From Chaetoderma sp. LZ-2023a (taxonomy: Eukaryota > Mollusca > Caudofoveata > Chaetodermatida > Chaetodermatidae), in contig CM067367.1 in NCBI GenBank assembly GCA_034401795.1, positions 78,216,079 to 78,280,078 on the forward strand: 64,000 nt of DNA, read 5' to 3'. Positions 1 through 11,477 of this stretch are shown one piece after another. Numbering within the stretch: position 1 is the stretch's first letter; the number at the start of each line of letters is the position of its first letter. A program made the translations under genes and the position numbers. The notes beneath the pieces were generated by a model that searched no databases, was not told the origin of the DNA, and saw only the letters and a program-made list of their open reading frames with translations.

Positions 1-364
1 CGCGAACGCTCTGCCCAGCAACGAGTCTTCCCATTGCTTCATAGCACTGATTTTCGGGTAGCCATGGGCGGCGGCCCATATTCGGTAGGGTAAACTTTCA
101 AGCATTTTCTGTTAACATTCGTTATCTGCTTTTGCAATATGGTGACTTTTTGCCTTCGCTACCCGCCAATGTGGGCCAGTGCATGAAAAATGCATTTTCA
201 CATGCAGTAAGCGTGCGGCCGAGAAATGAAAGAAATGATTTGCATTTCTTCATGATCAGCGAGACATTATATTGACGAAACATGCCTGCAAATTTGGTTA
301 TAAATGGACGCATAGTTTTAATACAACAAACCAAACTTCACTGTTGCTAAACTTTTTTGGCTCA

Positions 365-427
<63 letters not shown>

Positions 428-1122
428 CAAATAGTGTTTTTGGATTTCATGTTTTTTGTCTCTAAAAGGCTAACTCCTGTGAGTGAAGAAAAAACCCAAA
501 ATGGATGCCACTTTCGGTAACAGATGACATCACATTACTTTTATGATGTTAAGGAGCTGGAGTAATGGATTAACCCTCGGTTCTTTGAAACTCCCTCAGT
601 AGACATAAGGGATGATATTTTTTTTTCTCAACAGTTAAAAACATGTTTGCACTTTATGTTAATTTTGACATTTTGGCAAATAATTGATAACAACCCACCC
701 CCTCTTCTAGAGCCTCTCCAATAACATTTAGAGACACTGCTGTCAATCAGCCTACTCCGAAGCGGTGGAGAAATGTAAACAAAACAGGTGGTAACCTTGG
801 ATAGGGAGTTCAGAGTGAAAATTGAAGTAGTTAATATGACATTATATTATATTGTTTCTAATAGATGGCAGCGTAACAAATTGATTACTAAAAACCATTC
901 GAAAATTGCCCGATTCATTGCAATGCTATGCTTGTGTGAAGTTTGCCAAATTAGGGGATTCATAATATATTAAGTCATTGGATTAACACTAGCCCTATGG
1001 GACTGCATGCTAAAAATCTAGCCGGTAGAAAGAGCGCAGGAAAAGCCGGTCCCGGCTAGCTACCTCCCCTTATTATCGGCAGTGATATTTGTACATTGTT
1101 TGTTGTGCTCCGCTGAACAACA
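1..1122. other. Stretch upstream of the THAP-DDE pseudogene, no gene seen
   Basis: No convincing coding region is seen. The short open frames here lack recognisable motifs and look like chance. The stretch contains a TA microsatellite (366-425). It presumably includes the 5' end and promoter of the transposon whose coding region starts at 1123, but no terminal inverted repeat could be matched to the far side. Confidence 0.5.
366..425. repeat. TA dinucleotide microsatellite
   Basis: About 30 uninterrupted TA units, seen directly. Confidence 0.97.
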
Positions 1123-1659
1123 ATGCCGTCGTCATTGTGTTGTGTTCCTTTGTGTAACGCCCGAGGCGGTCATTCATTCCCGAACCATCACACATTGAAA
1201 ACGAAATGGATAATTGCGATATGCAGAGATAAATGAATACCAGGTTGTCATAATATTGTTTGTAAAAAGCATTTCACGCAGGCTGACTATATTATGGAAA
1301 CTGTACACGGTGAGTGTTCATAGTCTACATATCTACGTATTTGGCATGCCAAAAATTGTCAGATTGACAGGTAATAGCGATGAATGTCTGATAAATAAAA
1401 CCAGAGACTGCGTCTACTCAGAATATAAGCTCACGGGAAATAATTTGGCAAAGAAATATAATGCCAGTGAATGTTATTCCCGTGACAAACTATTTCTTTC
1501 ATAATTTGATTTCATGTAAAGTTACACGTGTAGTGAGATTGAATCGCATCACAGGTGAGGGTTTGTATGATGAAATAAACTGTACTACACCACCTAATAA
1601 TATTACATGTATGTCCACCCCACCCCAATATGCCACACTATCTACCCCCAACTCTATGA

Positions 1660-1678
1660 GGGGGGGGGGGGGGGGGGG
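1660..1678. repeat. Poly-G tract
   Basis: Nineteen consecutive G residues inside the intron of the THAP-DDE pseudogene. Confidence 0.95.
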
Positions 1679-1833
1679 TCCTTGCATAATATCTGTCCAT
1701 ACTGCAGGTACATGAAACTATAGAGGGAGAACTCCACAGAGACAGATTTCAGTGGCAGCATTGATAGTGTCGGCTAACCAACACTTGGACAGAGTAGCCA
1801 TCTGCAAGCAACATAGAAATTTCAATTTTTATT

Positions 1834-1946
1834 TGTAGATCAAGAGAAGCGTATTTTTTAAGATGAATCACTGGAATGACTGGCTCGTGATCAAGCCAGT
1901 CATTCCAGTAATAAATTTTCAAAAATATGTTTCTCTTGGTCGGCAA
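1834..1946. repeat. Palindrome family A, copy 1
   Basis: Inverted repeat centred near 1890. The arms read CACTGGAATGACTGGCT and AGCCAGTCATTCCAGT, and continue outward through TTTTCAAAAATA and the AAGAGAAG/CTTCTCTTGG-like ends. It lies in the intron of the THAP-DDE pseudogene. The flank on the right (GACATTTCTCAAGACCACT, then GAGTGTTAAAGGG) recurs in other copies, so the full element is about 200 bp. Confidence 0.9.
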
Positions 1947-3722
1947 ACGGACATTTCTCAAGACCACTACAGAGTCAGTTTGGCTGCTATGAGTGTTAAA
2001 GGGCTAATGGCCAGAACACATGAAGCGCCATATGGCACCTCAAAAAAGGAAATGTCAAGTTGCCAACCAAGAGCATAAATATGCCATTTCGCCCGTAAAC
2101 TGAACTGAGCAACTTATTACCATTATCATAGCCATAAGTGCCCACTGATAAATTCCCTGTATCTCACTTTCAGAGGCAAACATACCTGAAAGCTGTTGTT
2201 TATGTTAAAGGTAATATGACTGAAAACATTTGCTTCTTTAGTCAACCATTTTACCGATTTAGGCATCAAGGGCTTTCAGTCATTTTACTTTAAAATATTC
2301 AACAGAATAGTCCGACGACGACAACAATGTTAAGGTTTCGTGTTTAGCAAATCTTATCAGGTTATATGTCTATGTCAGAATCTGTTAATACTATTGCAAC
2401 TAAACTTGGCTACGTGGGTACCTATACTGTTAGGACAGCATGATAACAATCATAACATTGAGGTCACAAGGTCAAAGGGGAAGGTCACTTTGACACAGAC
2501 AAACAGGAGATACATGTAGACGAAACATTTAATTACACAGAATTCTTGTTTAGGGATTTGTTGTTGAAAGGGTTAAATGAGGATAATAATTATAAATATT
2601 TCTGTCTTTCTCTATTTCAGGTACTGTACCATTATGTCAACGATTGAGACACGATGCAGTCCCAAGTCAGTTAGAATGGACAAAGCCAATCTCAGAGATG
2701 ACAGCTAAGAGGCATGCAAGGGCACAACATCGCTACAATAACAAAGTGGCTACCGACTCTCCTCAAGCATTTGTATGTGTTGTGGATGAGATAGCTGACT
2801 TAGGCTCAGAGGTGACGGTTATAGTACAGAGAACCTGACTTAGAACAGAATATTGTGGAACATACATGTATCTCTAATCCTTGTTTTCAAGAAAGAAGTA
2901 CACAGACAGAAAGTACATGTAATTCTCCATTCTCTATCGAAAGAATTGAGACAAATCCCAACAAGTTCCTACATTACACCGATGTAGAGACGTATGAAAA
3001 GTTTCTACTTGTTTTAATTATGCTTGCCCCAGCTGCTTATCAGCTAAAGTATTATTCCCATGGTGTGAAAAACATTTCTGTTGAGAACCAATTCTTCTCA
3101 ACTTTGATTAAACTTCGACTTCATTGGACTAATTATGTTATTGCAGACTTATTTGAGATTTCAGAGACCACTGTGTCCAATATATTTATTACAATGATTA
3201 ACTTCATGTACCACCAATGGAGGCATATGTGGGTAGAAAGAGATTTGGTTCGCTACTATATACCATCAGATTTTAAGCTAAAGTTTCCAAGTACCAGAGT
3301 TATTGTTGATGGCACAGAATGTCCTGTACAAAGTCCCAAACTGCCAATGGCTCAACAGTCAACATTTTCTACACATAAAAACCGTAACACTGTAAAGGTA
3401 CTAGTCGGTGCATCACCTGGAGGCCTGGTGACTTTTGTATCTACCGCATATGGAGGTTTGGCAAATGATAGGCAGATCGTGGAACAGAGTAGCCTACTGA
3501 AAAACTGTGACCCAGGGGACTCTATTATGTTAGATAAACGGTTCAACGTCCAGGACTTATTTTCACCGTATGATGTTGCCATCAACATCCCTGAATTTTT
3601 TTCAAAGAAGAACCGTTTGGATGGAAAGACAATTCAAAAGGACAGAACCATTTCTAGCAAGCGTATTCACATAGAAAGAATTACAGGATTGCCAAAGACA
3701 TTTCGAATTCTTAAAGTCCCTA

Positions 3723-5279
3723 CAGTACAGCTCAGAATTAAGTTAACAAAAAATGTGACAGCAGCAAAACATACATGTATGCCCGCAAAAAAGCAACACA
3801 TTTCACGCCAAATGAAAAACATTGCGTGCCAAATGAAAAACACAAACAGGACGAGGTCGAAATGCCAACTGACTTTTTCCTCCGTGATGTACATGAATTA
3901 ATTACGAACAGGATAAGCCTAAACGCGCCAAAACACTTCCCGACAAGATTGTTTTTCTAAAACTTGGTCATGGTTTTCTCTGGCTCACCGATAATAGTAC
4001 ATTATTCTCGATATATAATGTAGACAGGGATTGAAATGAAAATAAGTTCTAAAATCGTTGGCAGTCGTACTATTTGTCTATCGCACAAAAATAATCTACA
4101 TGTACATGTGTATGTCAAATCCTGCAAGTCGGCATGTTCCGCTGCGCTGGATGTTTATAGAAAGTAAATGCCAAAGCAACCGGATGAGAATAAACTATGT
4201 CAAATCTCACAAGGTTAGTATGTTTCGCTGCGCTGGATATTTTAAAAAAGTAAATGCGAATGCAACCGAATCAGAACACTGAGAAGATTCGCGGGACTAA
4301 TATTTCCAGTAAAATGTGAGACAAAACTAAAAACTAGATCTATCACAATCAACTGTGGACGTTTCTCGAGCTTCTGTTTGTCTTCATTGTAACATTTTAT
4401 TCACAATAATATGTTAGATATTATAAAATATTGCTTGGAAATGCCACTGTTGAATGGTCATAAGCGGTCTATAGCAATACAGGTCTGTAGATTTAATAGA
4501 TAGAGCTAGCATACGTCTCATAGTTTCGCACAAATACAATGACAATCACCAACAACGGGAATATATTTGTGCATAAGTACATTATGTAAACCATTACAAA
4601 ATCTTGTCGCAAACATTCATTTGAACAAATAAACTTTACAATTCTGTTTAATTCCCGATACGAAACTAATTTAAGAGAACATCGTGAAAATATGTGTTGT
4701 CCTTTCTCGTCGTTCGTGAACAACATTCTGAAACTGTTCTAGAATGACACAGTGAGAACAGTTTAGCATTCACAAACAAGATTTCCACTCCTTGTCTGAT
4801 GGGGAGTAGAAATTTTGTTCAGGAAACACTGTTCCTGTGCCGTTGTCAAATGGTAGGGTTCTTGTTAAATCTGTTCGCAAACAGCAAGAACTGACAACTC
4901 GAATGGGTAACACCTACTTCTACTTGTAACGAGCCAAAGTCCACAGGCATTCCAATTTACCAAGCATGTGAAACGCGCCTATGTTTTTCAAAAACACCGG
5001 GTATTTTGAAGACATTACATGCTCTCTAGCCGTGTTCATATTTTGTTTCCAAAAGCTTTCTGATACTTTATGGCGTGCCAAAAAAAATGTCACTATTATT
5101 TGATGTTTTTGTCCTGGCGCGGTGCTGTTTTTTTGTTTTCTTTGTGTCGCGTTTAAGTTTTCTTCGTCTACATTTTTGTTTTGCATCTGGCATGTTACTG
5201 TTTTCGTCTTGGCACATTTTATTTTTGTCTGTTGCGTTTTTGTTCTCAGGACATGTTAACTTAATTCTGAGCTGTACTG
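3723..5279. mobile_element. TA-flanked inverted-repeat element inside the THAP-DDE pseudogene
   Basis: The left end starts CAGTACAGCTCAGAATTAAG and the right end is its reverse complement, about 26 matching bases. TA lies immediately outside at 3721-3722 and 5280-5281. TA target duplication and a CAGT start fit the Tc1/mariner-IS630 group. No transposase frame is seen in the 1557 bp, so it is non-autonomous. Removing it rejoins the C-terminus of the interrupted THAP-DDE transposase, which proves it arrived later. It contains a tandem duplication at 4111-4280. Confidence 0.88.
4111..4280. repeat. Two-copy tandem duplication, about 86-bp unit
   Basis: Both copies start TATGTCAAATC and share TTCGCTGCGCTGGAT (TTCCGCTGCGCTGGAT in the first), AAAGTAAATGC and GCAACCG. 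They are clearly homologous but diverged. They lie inside the TA-flanked element. Confidence 0.85.
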
Positions 5280-5471
5280 TATGAATTCTACGGAGACATT
5301 ACTTTCCACAGAAATTATAGCAGATAGCTTTATGATTTGCAACTTTAAGGACTGCATTGGTTCAAGAAATGCTTAACTCAAGATTTGGTAATAGCATGTT
5401 GAAAGCAAAGAATGCATGTCCATTTTAACCATATCACTAACAAATCCCTGAAATGAACGATGTACAACTTT

Positions 5472-5546
5472 CTGTTGAACATTTTGAAATTTATTTATCT
5501 GGAAAGTGTTGCTGTCGAAGTCAAATTAATTCAAAACATTTAACAG
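5472..5546. repeat. Palindrome family B, copy
   Basis: Left arm CTGTTGAACATTTTGAAAT, right arm ATTAATTCAAAACATTTAAC, with TGTTGCTGTC in the loop. The arms are reverse complements with a few mismatches. The same arms recur many times in the window. Confidence 0.8.
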
Positions 5547-6022
5547 TTTTCCTGTATGGTTGCCTTGAAAATGAGATATTTGGAAATCATTGGTGAACGG
5601 GTTAACAATAAATACTGTTGCCAAAACTGTTGCTGTATCAGAGCTTATACTGTGTATCAGCTTTCAGCAACACTATTCTAAAACGAACACCAGTTATTTA
5701 ACTTGACAGAAGGTCAAGCTGGGTAGTATGCATCTTATGTTAACCCCTTCAACAATAATTGGTTGTATCTGGGATGTAAGAGTGAAGGGGTTTTCAAAAA
5801 TAGTCTTCTCATGGTGTGCAAATAGCCATTTCTCAAGGTATCTTTGTCCGGCTGGATAATTCACCTTTCCAGAGTATCATCTGACTTCGTATGACGTCAT
5901 AATCAGCTCAGCACGTGTAGGATGACATCACAATCATCACGTCACAAAAGGTGCCATAAAGGACAGTCATCAAATATCAATGCATGAATTGTATCTCTTT
6001 GCTACTGTATTTAATAAACATA

Positions 6023-6089
6023 CTGCTGAATATTTTGGCCCTTAGGCAGCAACAGCACCCAATCGATTTAGTTTCATAATATTCAACAG
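6023..6089. repeat. Palindrome family B, copy
   Basis: Arms CTGCTGAATATTTTGG and CATAATATTCAACAG flank GGCAGCAACAGCACCC. The sequence after it, with AGCTAGAAATGGG and GGGCATAGCTAAAACCGG, resembles DNA inside the copy at 24259-24552 on the other strand. Confidence 0.75.
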
Positions 6090-6330
6090 CTTACCCGTGT
6101 ACTTTTCTGGAAATTGATAATCATGGTATTCAGAGATCGATCGATCCCAACACGATCGAGGTGTGGGTAGAGCTTAGCTAGAAATGGGAAGGGCATAGCT
6201 AAAACCGGAAACGATCATTGAAGGATTAAACAGGTGATACGGTCATAGGGGGTTAACACACTGAGCAGTGTCAAGTTTTCAAAAGTATTCCTTGTCTCTA
6301 AAAGTAAATTTTTGTCATAGAAAGTGCTTG

Positions 6331-6447
6331 TTTGCAGACCGAGAGAAGTCTATTTTTTGAAAATTTACCACTGGAATGACTGGCTCAGTTATTGAGCCAG
6401 TCATTCCAGTGGTAAATTTTCAAAAATAGACTTCTTGGTCTGCAAAT
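6331..6447. repeat. Palindrome family A, copy 2 (best conserved)
   Basis: Nearly perfect hairpin of about 117 bp. It opens GCAGACCGAGAGAAG and closes CTTCTTGGTCTGC; the inner arms are TTACCACTGGAATGACTGGC and its complement, with a loop of only a few bases. The right flank runs GACAATACTCAAGACTACTG and GGCTGATATGAGTTAAATGG, as in the other copies. Confidence 0.95.
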
Positions 6448-6599
6448 GGACAATACTCAAGACTACTGCAGAAACCATTTTTGGCTGATATGAGTTAAAT
6501 GGTTAATGTCGGTGAATGTTAATAACAGGGTTCATACACCTTGGGCAAAATAAAATTCCATTCTTTTGCCAGACCTTTTCCAAACTTATATTTCAAAAT

Positions 6600-7410
6600 T
6601 CCAGACCCATTATTAGCCCGTGCTCGGGAAAGTGAGCTAATGCCATGGTGGCCAGTCGTCAAATCGTGTTTTCTCCTTTAACGGTTAGAACGATTTCAGC
6701 CAAATTTGGCTGGAAGGATCCTATGCTGGTACCACCTCCAGACATATTTTTTCATAATTCTGATTGGTAAATTTTTGGGGTGAAAATCTTACATTTTATT
6801 AAGAATTTACCGGAAATTGCCAAAATGTTACTCCTTAGATACTACTCACATATTTCAACCAAATTTGGCTAAACTGACTCTATGGTGGTAGGTTCTAGAA
6901 CTTCTATTCAGAATTTTGATTGATAAATTTTTTGGGTGAAAATCAGAGCTTTTATGACAAATCTACCGCAAATGGTCAAAATTCTACTATGATTTAGCTG
7001 CTCGACATATTTCTAGAAATTATATTCAGAATTCTGATTGATCAATTTTTTGGATGAAATTTTTTGAAAAATGTACTGGAAATTGTCAAAATGTTACTCC
7101 TCCATAGCTACATGTACTTGACATATTTCAACCAAATTTGGTTAGACCTATCACATGGTGGTAAATTTTAGAGCATCCATTCAGAATTTTGACTGACAAA
7201 TCTACAGGCAATTGTCAAAATGCTACGGGTATACATGTATAGGCTTCAGAGCTTGTATACAGAATTTTGATTGGTAAATTTTTCCAGTGGCCATCTTATT
7301 TAATGTAAAGAATCATATATATATATATATATTTAAATGCAAATGTTTCAAATGCTAATGTTTCAGGTGATCATCACAGGCACTTGGACCTCCAAGAGGC
7401 CCTCTTGTTA
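6600..7410. repeat. Diverged tandem array, possible Helitron-like core
   Basis: At least five diverged units carry ATTCAGAATTTTGATTG followed by AAATTTTTTGGGTGAAAATC. Other shared blocks are CATATTTCAACCAAATTTGG, ATGGTGGTA and TGGTCAAAATTCTACT. Spacing is roughly 75-160 bp. The array opens with TTAGCCCGTGCTCGGGAAAG and closes with CTTGGACCTCCAAGAGGCCC, which can fold into short hairpins. Tandem cores between unique ends are known from bivalve pearl-type, Helitron-like elements, but no clear Helitron terminus was established here. Confidence 0.6.
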
Positions 7411-7640
7411 CTATTAGTTAATAATTAGTGGCTAATGCAAAACACAATATTAATATACCTACCGCCAACTACACACACCGAAAAGGATTTTGATTATTTT
7501 TTATACATTGTTGTCTTACAGTGTTCCTAGTAACTGAGCAACTCTCCCCAGTCCCCACCTCAACATATTCTACCATCCACCTTGTGCTAACCATAAACTT
7601 TATTCAAGAATTTTCTTTTCTCATATTTTTCTTATAGTTC

Positions 7641-7750
7641 ATTTGCAGACTTAGAGATGAGTATTTCTTGACAATTTATTACTGGAATGGCAGCCTCATT
7701 AACCGTATCTGTTATTCTTGTGATAACTGTTTAAAAAATAGTCTTCTTAG
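7641..7750. repeat. Palindrome family A, diverged copy
   Basis: Begins ATTTGCAGACTTAGAGATGA and contains TTATTACTGGAATGGCAGCC. The right arm is degraded and ends AAAAAATAGTCTTCTTAGG. A further half copy (AAATTTACCACTGAAATGCC) follows at about 7751-7800. Confidence 0.7.
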
Positions 7751-7884
7751 GGAAGAGAGATTTTGTAAATTTACCACTGAAATGCCTGGCGCGCTCAACA
7801 GTTAATATCTTTAGGGCATTGAGTTTGCCGCCTACTTACCCCAGAACCCCTACCCAAGCAAAGGAAACAAAAGGGCAGTTTTCT

Positions 7885-7969
7885 CAGAGAAGACTTTTTC
7901 GAAAATTTACCACTCTAATGACTGGCACGGTTAATCAGCTAATGGTAAATTTTCAAAAATAGCCTTCTC
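7885..7969. repeat. Palindrome family A, shortened copy
   Basis: Left arm GAAAATTTACCACTCTAATG, then GACTGGCACGGTTAATC, right arm TGGTAAATTTTCAAAAATAG. Part of the inner right arm is deleted. Confidence 0.8.
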
Positions 7970-8387
7970 CTTCACGCATACCCATAGGTGACATACGCAC
8001 ATACCAACTATTTGGTGCATACTTGCGGTAGAGTGATGTGCGAATGTAGTTGCATTTTGCCATGACCCTTGGGTTCAGGAATTTTCAAATGAAATTCATA
8101 ACAAATATAATTGCATTTCCGCAGACAATATTTTCATGACAACTGTCTAAATTCAAATGCAGACCTGCCTACCCCATACAAGCTCAATCAGTAGTTTCCA
8201 ATGGGAAAACCATGATTTTCAGTAGTTTTACCATGTCAATCAGTAATGGTTTTTCAGTAGTTTTCAGAGTCTTTCAGTAATTCAGTAATCACTTTTAACA
8301 CAATTAAAAAGCATGAAAATTTAATTCTTTAACCCTTTAACACTCATATCAGCCAAAAACAGTTTCTACAGCGTTCTTGAGAAATGT

Positions 8388-8505
8388 AAATTTGCATGCC
8401 ACGAGAAAACTATTTTTGAACTTTTACCACTGGAATGACTGACTTCATAACTGAAACAGTCATTTTGGTGGTAAAATCTCAAAAATGTTCATCTCTTGGC
8501 CTGCA
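8388..8505. repeat. Palindrome family A, copy with long left flank
   Basis: Arms TTTACCACTGGAATGACTG and CAGTCATTTTGGTGGTAAA. The flank upstream (TTAACCCTTTAACACTCATA, AGCCAAAAACAG, TTCTTGAGAAATG) is the inverted counterpart of the right flank of the copies at 1834 and 6331. The complete element is therefore a longer foldback ending near TTAACCCTTTAACAC. Confidence 0.88.
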
Positions 8506-8685
8506 AAGTAACGTTTTCTTTGAGAAAATTTAATTTTTCTTTAATAAATTGAAGTGTTAAGGGGTTAATTGTCACACACATAACACCCCGTCCCACCACA
8601 CCCCTTGATGCAACATTATCATTGAAATTTACTCAAGAAAAATCTAGTGTTATTTTAAGAAAATTTAACACAAATAAATTTCCTA

Positions 8686-8745
8686 AAAATTGTCTTCTAA
8701 GTATGGAAGACAATTTTTGAAAATTTATCACTGGAATGACCAACT
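8686..8745. repeat. Palindrome family A, rearranged copy
   Basis: Contains AAATTGTCTTCTAAGTATGG and its complement around 8700, followed by GAAAATTTATCACTGGAATG. The arms are joined by their outer ends rather than their inner ends. Confidence 0.6.
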
Positions 8746-10027
8746 ACATTAACATTTTCCGGGGTTGAACCGTACCATCACCCACGCCAATGTACCCCTC
8801 TCCCGAGAAAAAAATTGGAATCTCTAATTTTACTCTGTTGGGCCTTGAGCACCCAATTTAACCCTCAGATTTGGATAACATAAATTTTCACATACCACTG
8901 CAGGGTTTGAAATTAGCGCTCGTCCATTACCACCCAATACAAACATGTATACCAACCACATACTATATAACGATATCAATAGTCCGAGATACTACCAGAA
9001 AAAATTTACCCGAGTAGAATAATTCAGCTAATTTAATGCAGAGCACTCGAAAAGTAACCATACACATGTAGTTCATTGAAATATATCCAAAGCAATATAA
9101 CCTGTGCAATGTGTGTATTGAATGCTTTAGTTTAGGTATTTTATCGTGAAAATTTCATGTTGATCTGTCAAATTCTAAAAGCTAGCGATGCGCGCATGCG
9201 TTAGCAGCTTCCTTCCGTTATAATAAACTGTTACACAGACTTTGGAGCTTGGACACCAAACAGGAACTCGCAATATGTATCATGGTGTATTCATGGTCGT
9301 CGACATATTGCTTGTAACAGACTCTCTTGTAAATCTAAATTCTCCTATATGGGGGGGGGGGAGGTATGACTTTTGATCATTGCATCGTTAGTGCATCCCC
9401 AAATCAAGGCCGAGACAGTATAGTTAGCCAAGCTATGGCGGTGTATCGCACTTGATTCATGCAAGTTACAGATTTAGAATGGCATGTTGCCAAGATCGGT
9501 GCATGCGCAAGAGTGTTCTATAGTACTCTTCTCGAAAGTTGGGAACATACTTTCTCGAATGATTATTGGTTAATAAATATAATTATATAGAAAGCAACCA
9601 ATGAATTGCAAGGAAACTACCGAAAGCAAAGAAAATAAAGAATGTTTTATGCAGCAAGCTCGAGTGAGGATTGTTTTGCCAGACCAGCGTTGTCTATTGC
9701 ATACTTGTGACTGCGGAATCTTGTTTTTACAACTTTCCATAATTCTTAACGCCCGTCACCAATTCACCAATTCTCCCCATACATACAGTAGTTTTGAAGA
9801 GACGACTGTAGTACCGTATTTTGGATGCTATTTCCATAAGAACTACAGATAATCCGTATTGGTAGGCTGGTCTGCAAATGATTGAAACTCGTGAAAAAAT
9901 CAATTTTACAATTGCTATGTTCAGAGACATATTACTCAAACATGATAAAATCCCTGTATATAGGTTTGTATGTTGGTATTGTTAACAAATGCAGTTTAGA
10001 GATGAGAGTCTAGAGGTCACCAGGATT

Positions 10028-10298
10028 AAACAGACGATCTTATACCTATTTGGATGCACCAACATTAGTAAAATTGTATACTTCGCTTGTAAGGCCAATC
10101 CTGGAATATGGCAATGGTGCTTGGTGCCCCATGTTCATTAAAATTGTGAAACCCTCGAATCTGTACAAAGAAGAGCAACAAAAATGGTGCCTTATTTAAG
10201 ATCTCGCAGCTATCCTGATAGACTTAAACATTTGAAGCTTCCATCATTATACTATCGACGTGCAAGGGGGATATGATTGAATCATACAAACATCTACA
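10028..10298 (+). pseudogene. LINE reverse transcriptase C-terminal fragment, frameshifted
   Basis: Translated pieces are KLYTSLVRPILEYGNGAWCP, then after a frameshift LESVQRRATKMVPYLRSRSY, LKHLKLPSLYYRRARG, and after another frameshift DMIESYKHL. These match the thumb-like C-terminal region of LINE reverse transcriptases (CR1/Jockey-like type, LVRP.LEY...W and L..VQRRATK). It is only the end of the protein, with at least two frameshifts. A TA-flanked element at 10301-11390 interrupts or ends it. Confidence 0.8.
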
Positions 10299-10300
10299 TA

Positions 10301-11390
10301 CCATAAAAATTCGACTAAAGGACGCAGTTTTTTGGTCAAAATACATCTACTAGAAAGGGGGGTGCATCCTATAATCGAGAACATTCCTTCCGCACATTTT
10401 TGGGTTGAAGTTTTTCTTAAAACTTCACAGATTATACCACGGAAATTGAACTAAATGTTACCCTACACAATTCGCGCCGCCTGACGACTATGTTTAATGT
10501 ATACTAAAAAAACACCAAGCGGAAGTGAAATTATTAAATTGGGGCGCCTAAATGTTGCTTATTCTTTAATACATATCACTTATTACATCAAAATTAATCC
10601 AGAATTTGACATAAAATGGCGTCGAGAAAAGATACGTGTATAAATCATGTGATTCGCCTCCAATCGCAAAAGATCTTTATTCTAATTAGGGCGAGTACTC
10701 GGATCTAAATATTCTGGACTCGGAAATTGCTATATATCATCATTGCGCAATAGGAACTGAATGTTCCCGTACCCATTTGATAACCAACTCCCGTTAGCGC
10801 ATAAGATTACACAGCGCCTCCAATCACAAAAGAGCCAGATAACCAACTCCCGTTAGCGCATAAGATCACACAGCGCCTCCAAACGCAAGAGTCATTACAA
10901 CTAGCGACCATCTGAATATTCCCATACCCGTTTTAGAACCAACTCCCGTTAATGCTTAAGATTACACAGCGCCTCCAATCACAAAAGAGCCAGGTAACCA
11001 ACTCCTGTTAGCGCATTAGATCACACAGCGCCTCCAAACGCAAAAGAGCCATTACAATCTGTTTCTATCACGCGATTTGTATGTTTGCAAGGAGACATTT
11101 TATGCCAAAATTAGATTGATTTTGATGTAATAAACAATCTTTATTGAAGATACACGATATTTAGGCGGTCCTATTTAATAATTTCTCTTCCACCATGATA
11201 ATTTTAATCATGCATTAAACAAAGCGCTGAGTGATGGTTATTTTTTATACCAATTTTCGATTTCTTAAAGGTTCGTTTTTTCTAAATTTAACAGCGTCTT
11301 ATACTTGATTATAAGTTTTTTGGTCGGATTTTGGTCAAATTTGGGACAGCATCCTATATTCGAGGGCGGCCTTTAGTCGAGAAATTACGG
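10301..11390. mobile_element. TA-flanked inverted-repeat element (non-autonomous)
   Basis: The left end reads CCATAAAAATTCGACTAAAG and the reverse complement of the right end reads CCGTAATTTCTCGACTAAAG. Matching continues through GGTGCATCCTATAATCGAG / GGATGCTGTCCC-type sequence. TA lies outside both ends (10299-10300, 11391-11392). No transposase frame is present. TA duplication suggests a Tc1/mariner-pogo-type mobiliser. The segment 11085-11240 (ACATTTTATG, AATAAACAATCTTTATTGAA, TATTTAGGCGGTCCTATTTA) recurs at about 56530-56690. Confidence 0.8.
10764..11060. repeat. 156-bp tandem repeat with nested half-repeats
   Basis: AACCAACTCCCGTTAGCGCA, followed by ACACAGCGCCTCCAA, occurs four times, near 10782, 10841, 10938 and 10997. 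The spacing alternates about 59 and 97 bp, so the higher-order unit is 156 bp, present twice. It lies inside the TA-flanked element. Confidence 0.9.
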
Positions 11391-11477
11391 TAGTTGTTCA
11401 CCATGATAGATTAAAGCTATACAATTTTAGCATACTGCTTCAAGGTACCGTTGGTCTGATACATATAAATTAAACAT

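Larger units (their letters stand above)
1123..5376 (+). pseudogene. THAP-domain plus DDE_Tnp_4 transposase, disrupted (ISL2EU / PIF-like)
   Basis: This encoded a cut-and-paste transposase: an N-terminal THAP zinc finger for DNA binding and a DDE_Tnp_4 nuclease. Exon 1 (1123-1309) starts MPSSLCCVPLC and carries FP, the W of KWIIAICRD, and CKKHF, which match the C2CH plan and conserved residues of THAP. An in-frame TGA (1234-1236) breaks it. A GTGAGT donor at 1310 joins in frame to an exon starting at 2621 (acceptor TATTTCAG), where RLRHDAVPSQLEW is the usual THAP tail. A frameshift near 2826-2850 follows. The DDE core comes next: VDGTECPVQSP (first Asp), GGLANDRQI, DSIMLDKRFNVQD (second Asp) and RIHIERITG (Glu). 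The C-terminus is split by an insertion at 3723-5279 and resumes as NSTETLLSTEIIADSF up to a TAA at 5374-5376. THAP plus DDE_4 is typical of ISL2EU transposons; that assignment is inference. Confidence 0.85.
5377..9990. other. Gene-free interval rich in short palindromes
   Basis: No coding region is supported. One 83-residue frame at 9601-9852 has no recognisable motif. The interval carries palindrome family A (6331-6447, 7641-7750, 7885-7969, 8388-8505, 8686-8745), family B (5472-5546, 6023-6089), a diverged tandem array (6600-7410), a short TA run (about 7314-7331) and a poly-G tract (about 9351-9361). The rest is unassigned AT-rich DNA. Confidence 0.6.

Noticed and set aside
9601..9852. 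83-residue frame beginning MNCKETTESKENKECF
   Set aside because: No recognisable domain, no supporting splice or repeat evidence; length is within chance.
10764..11060. Regular repeats with spacers resembling a CRISPR array
   Set aside because: Spacers are themselves repeated, no cas genes, and the setting is a eukaryotic transposon.
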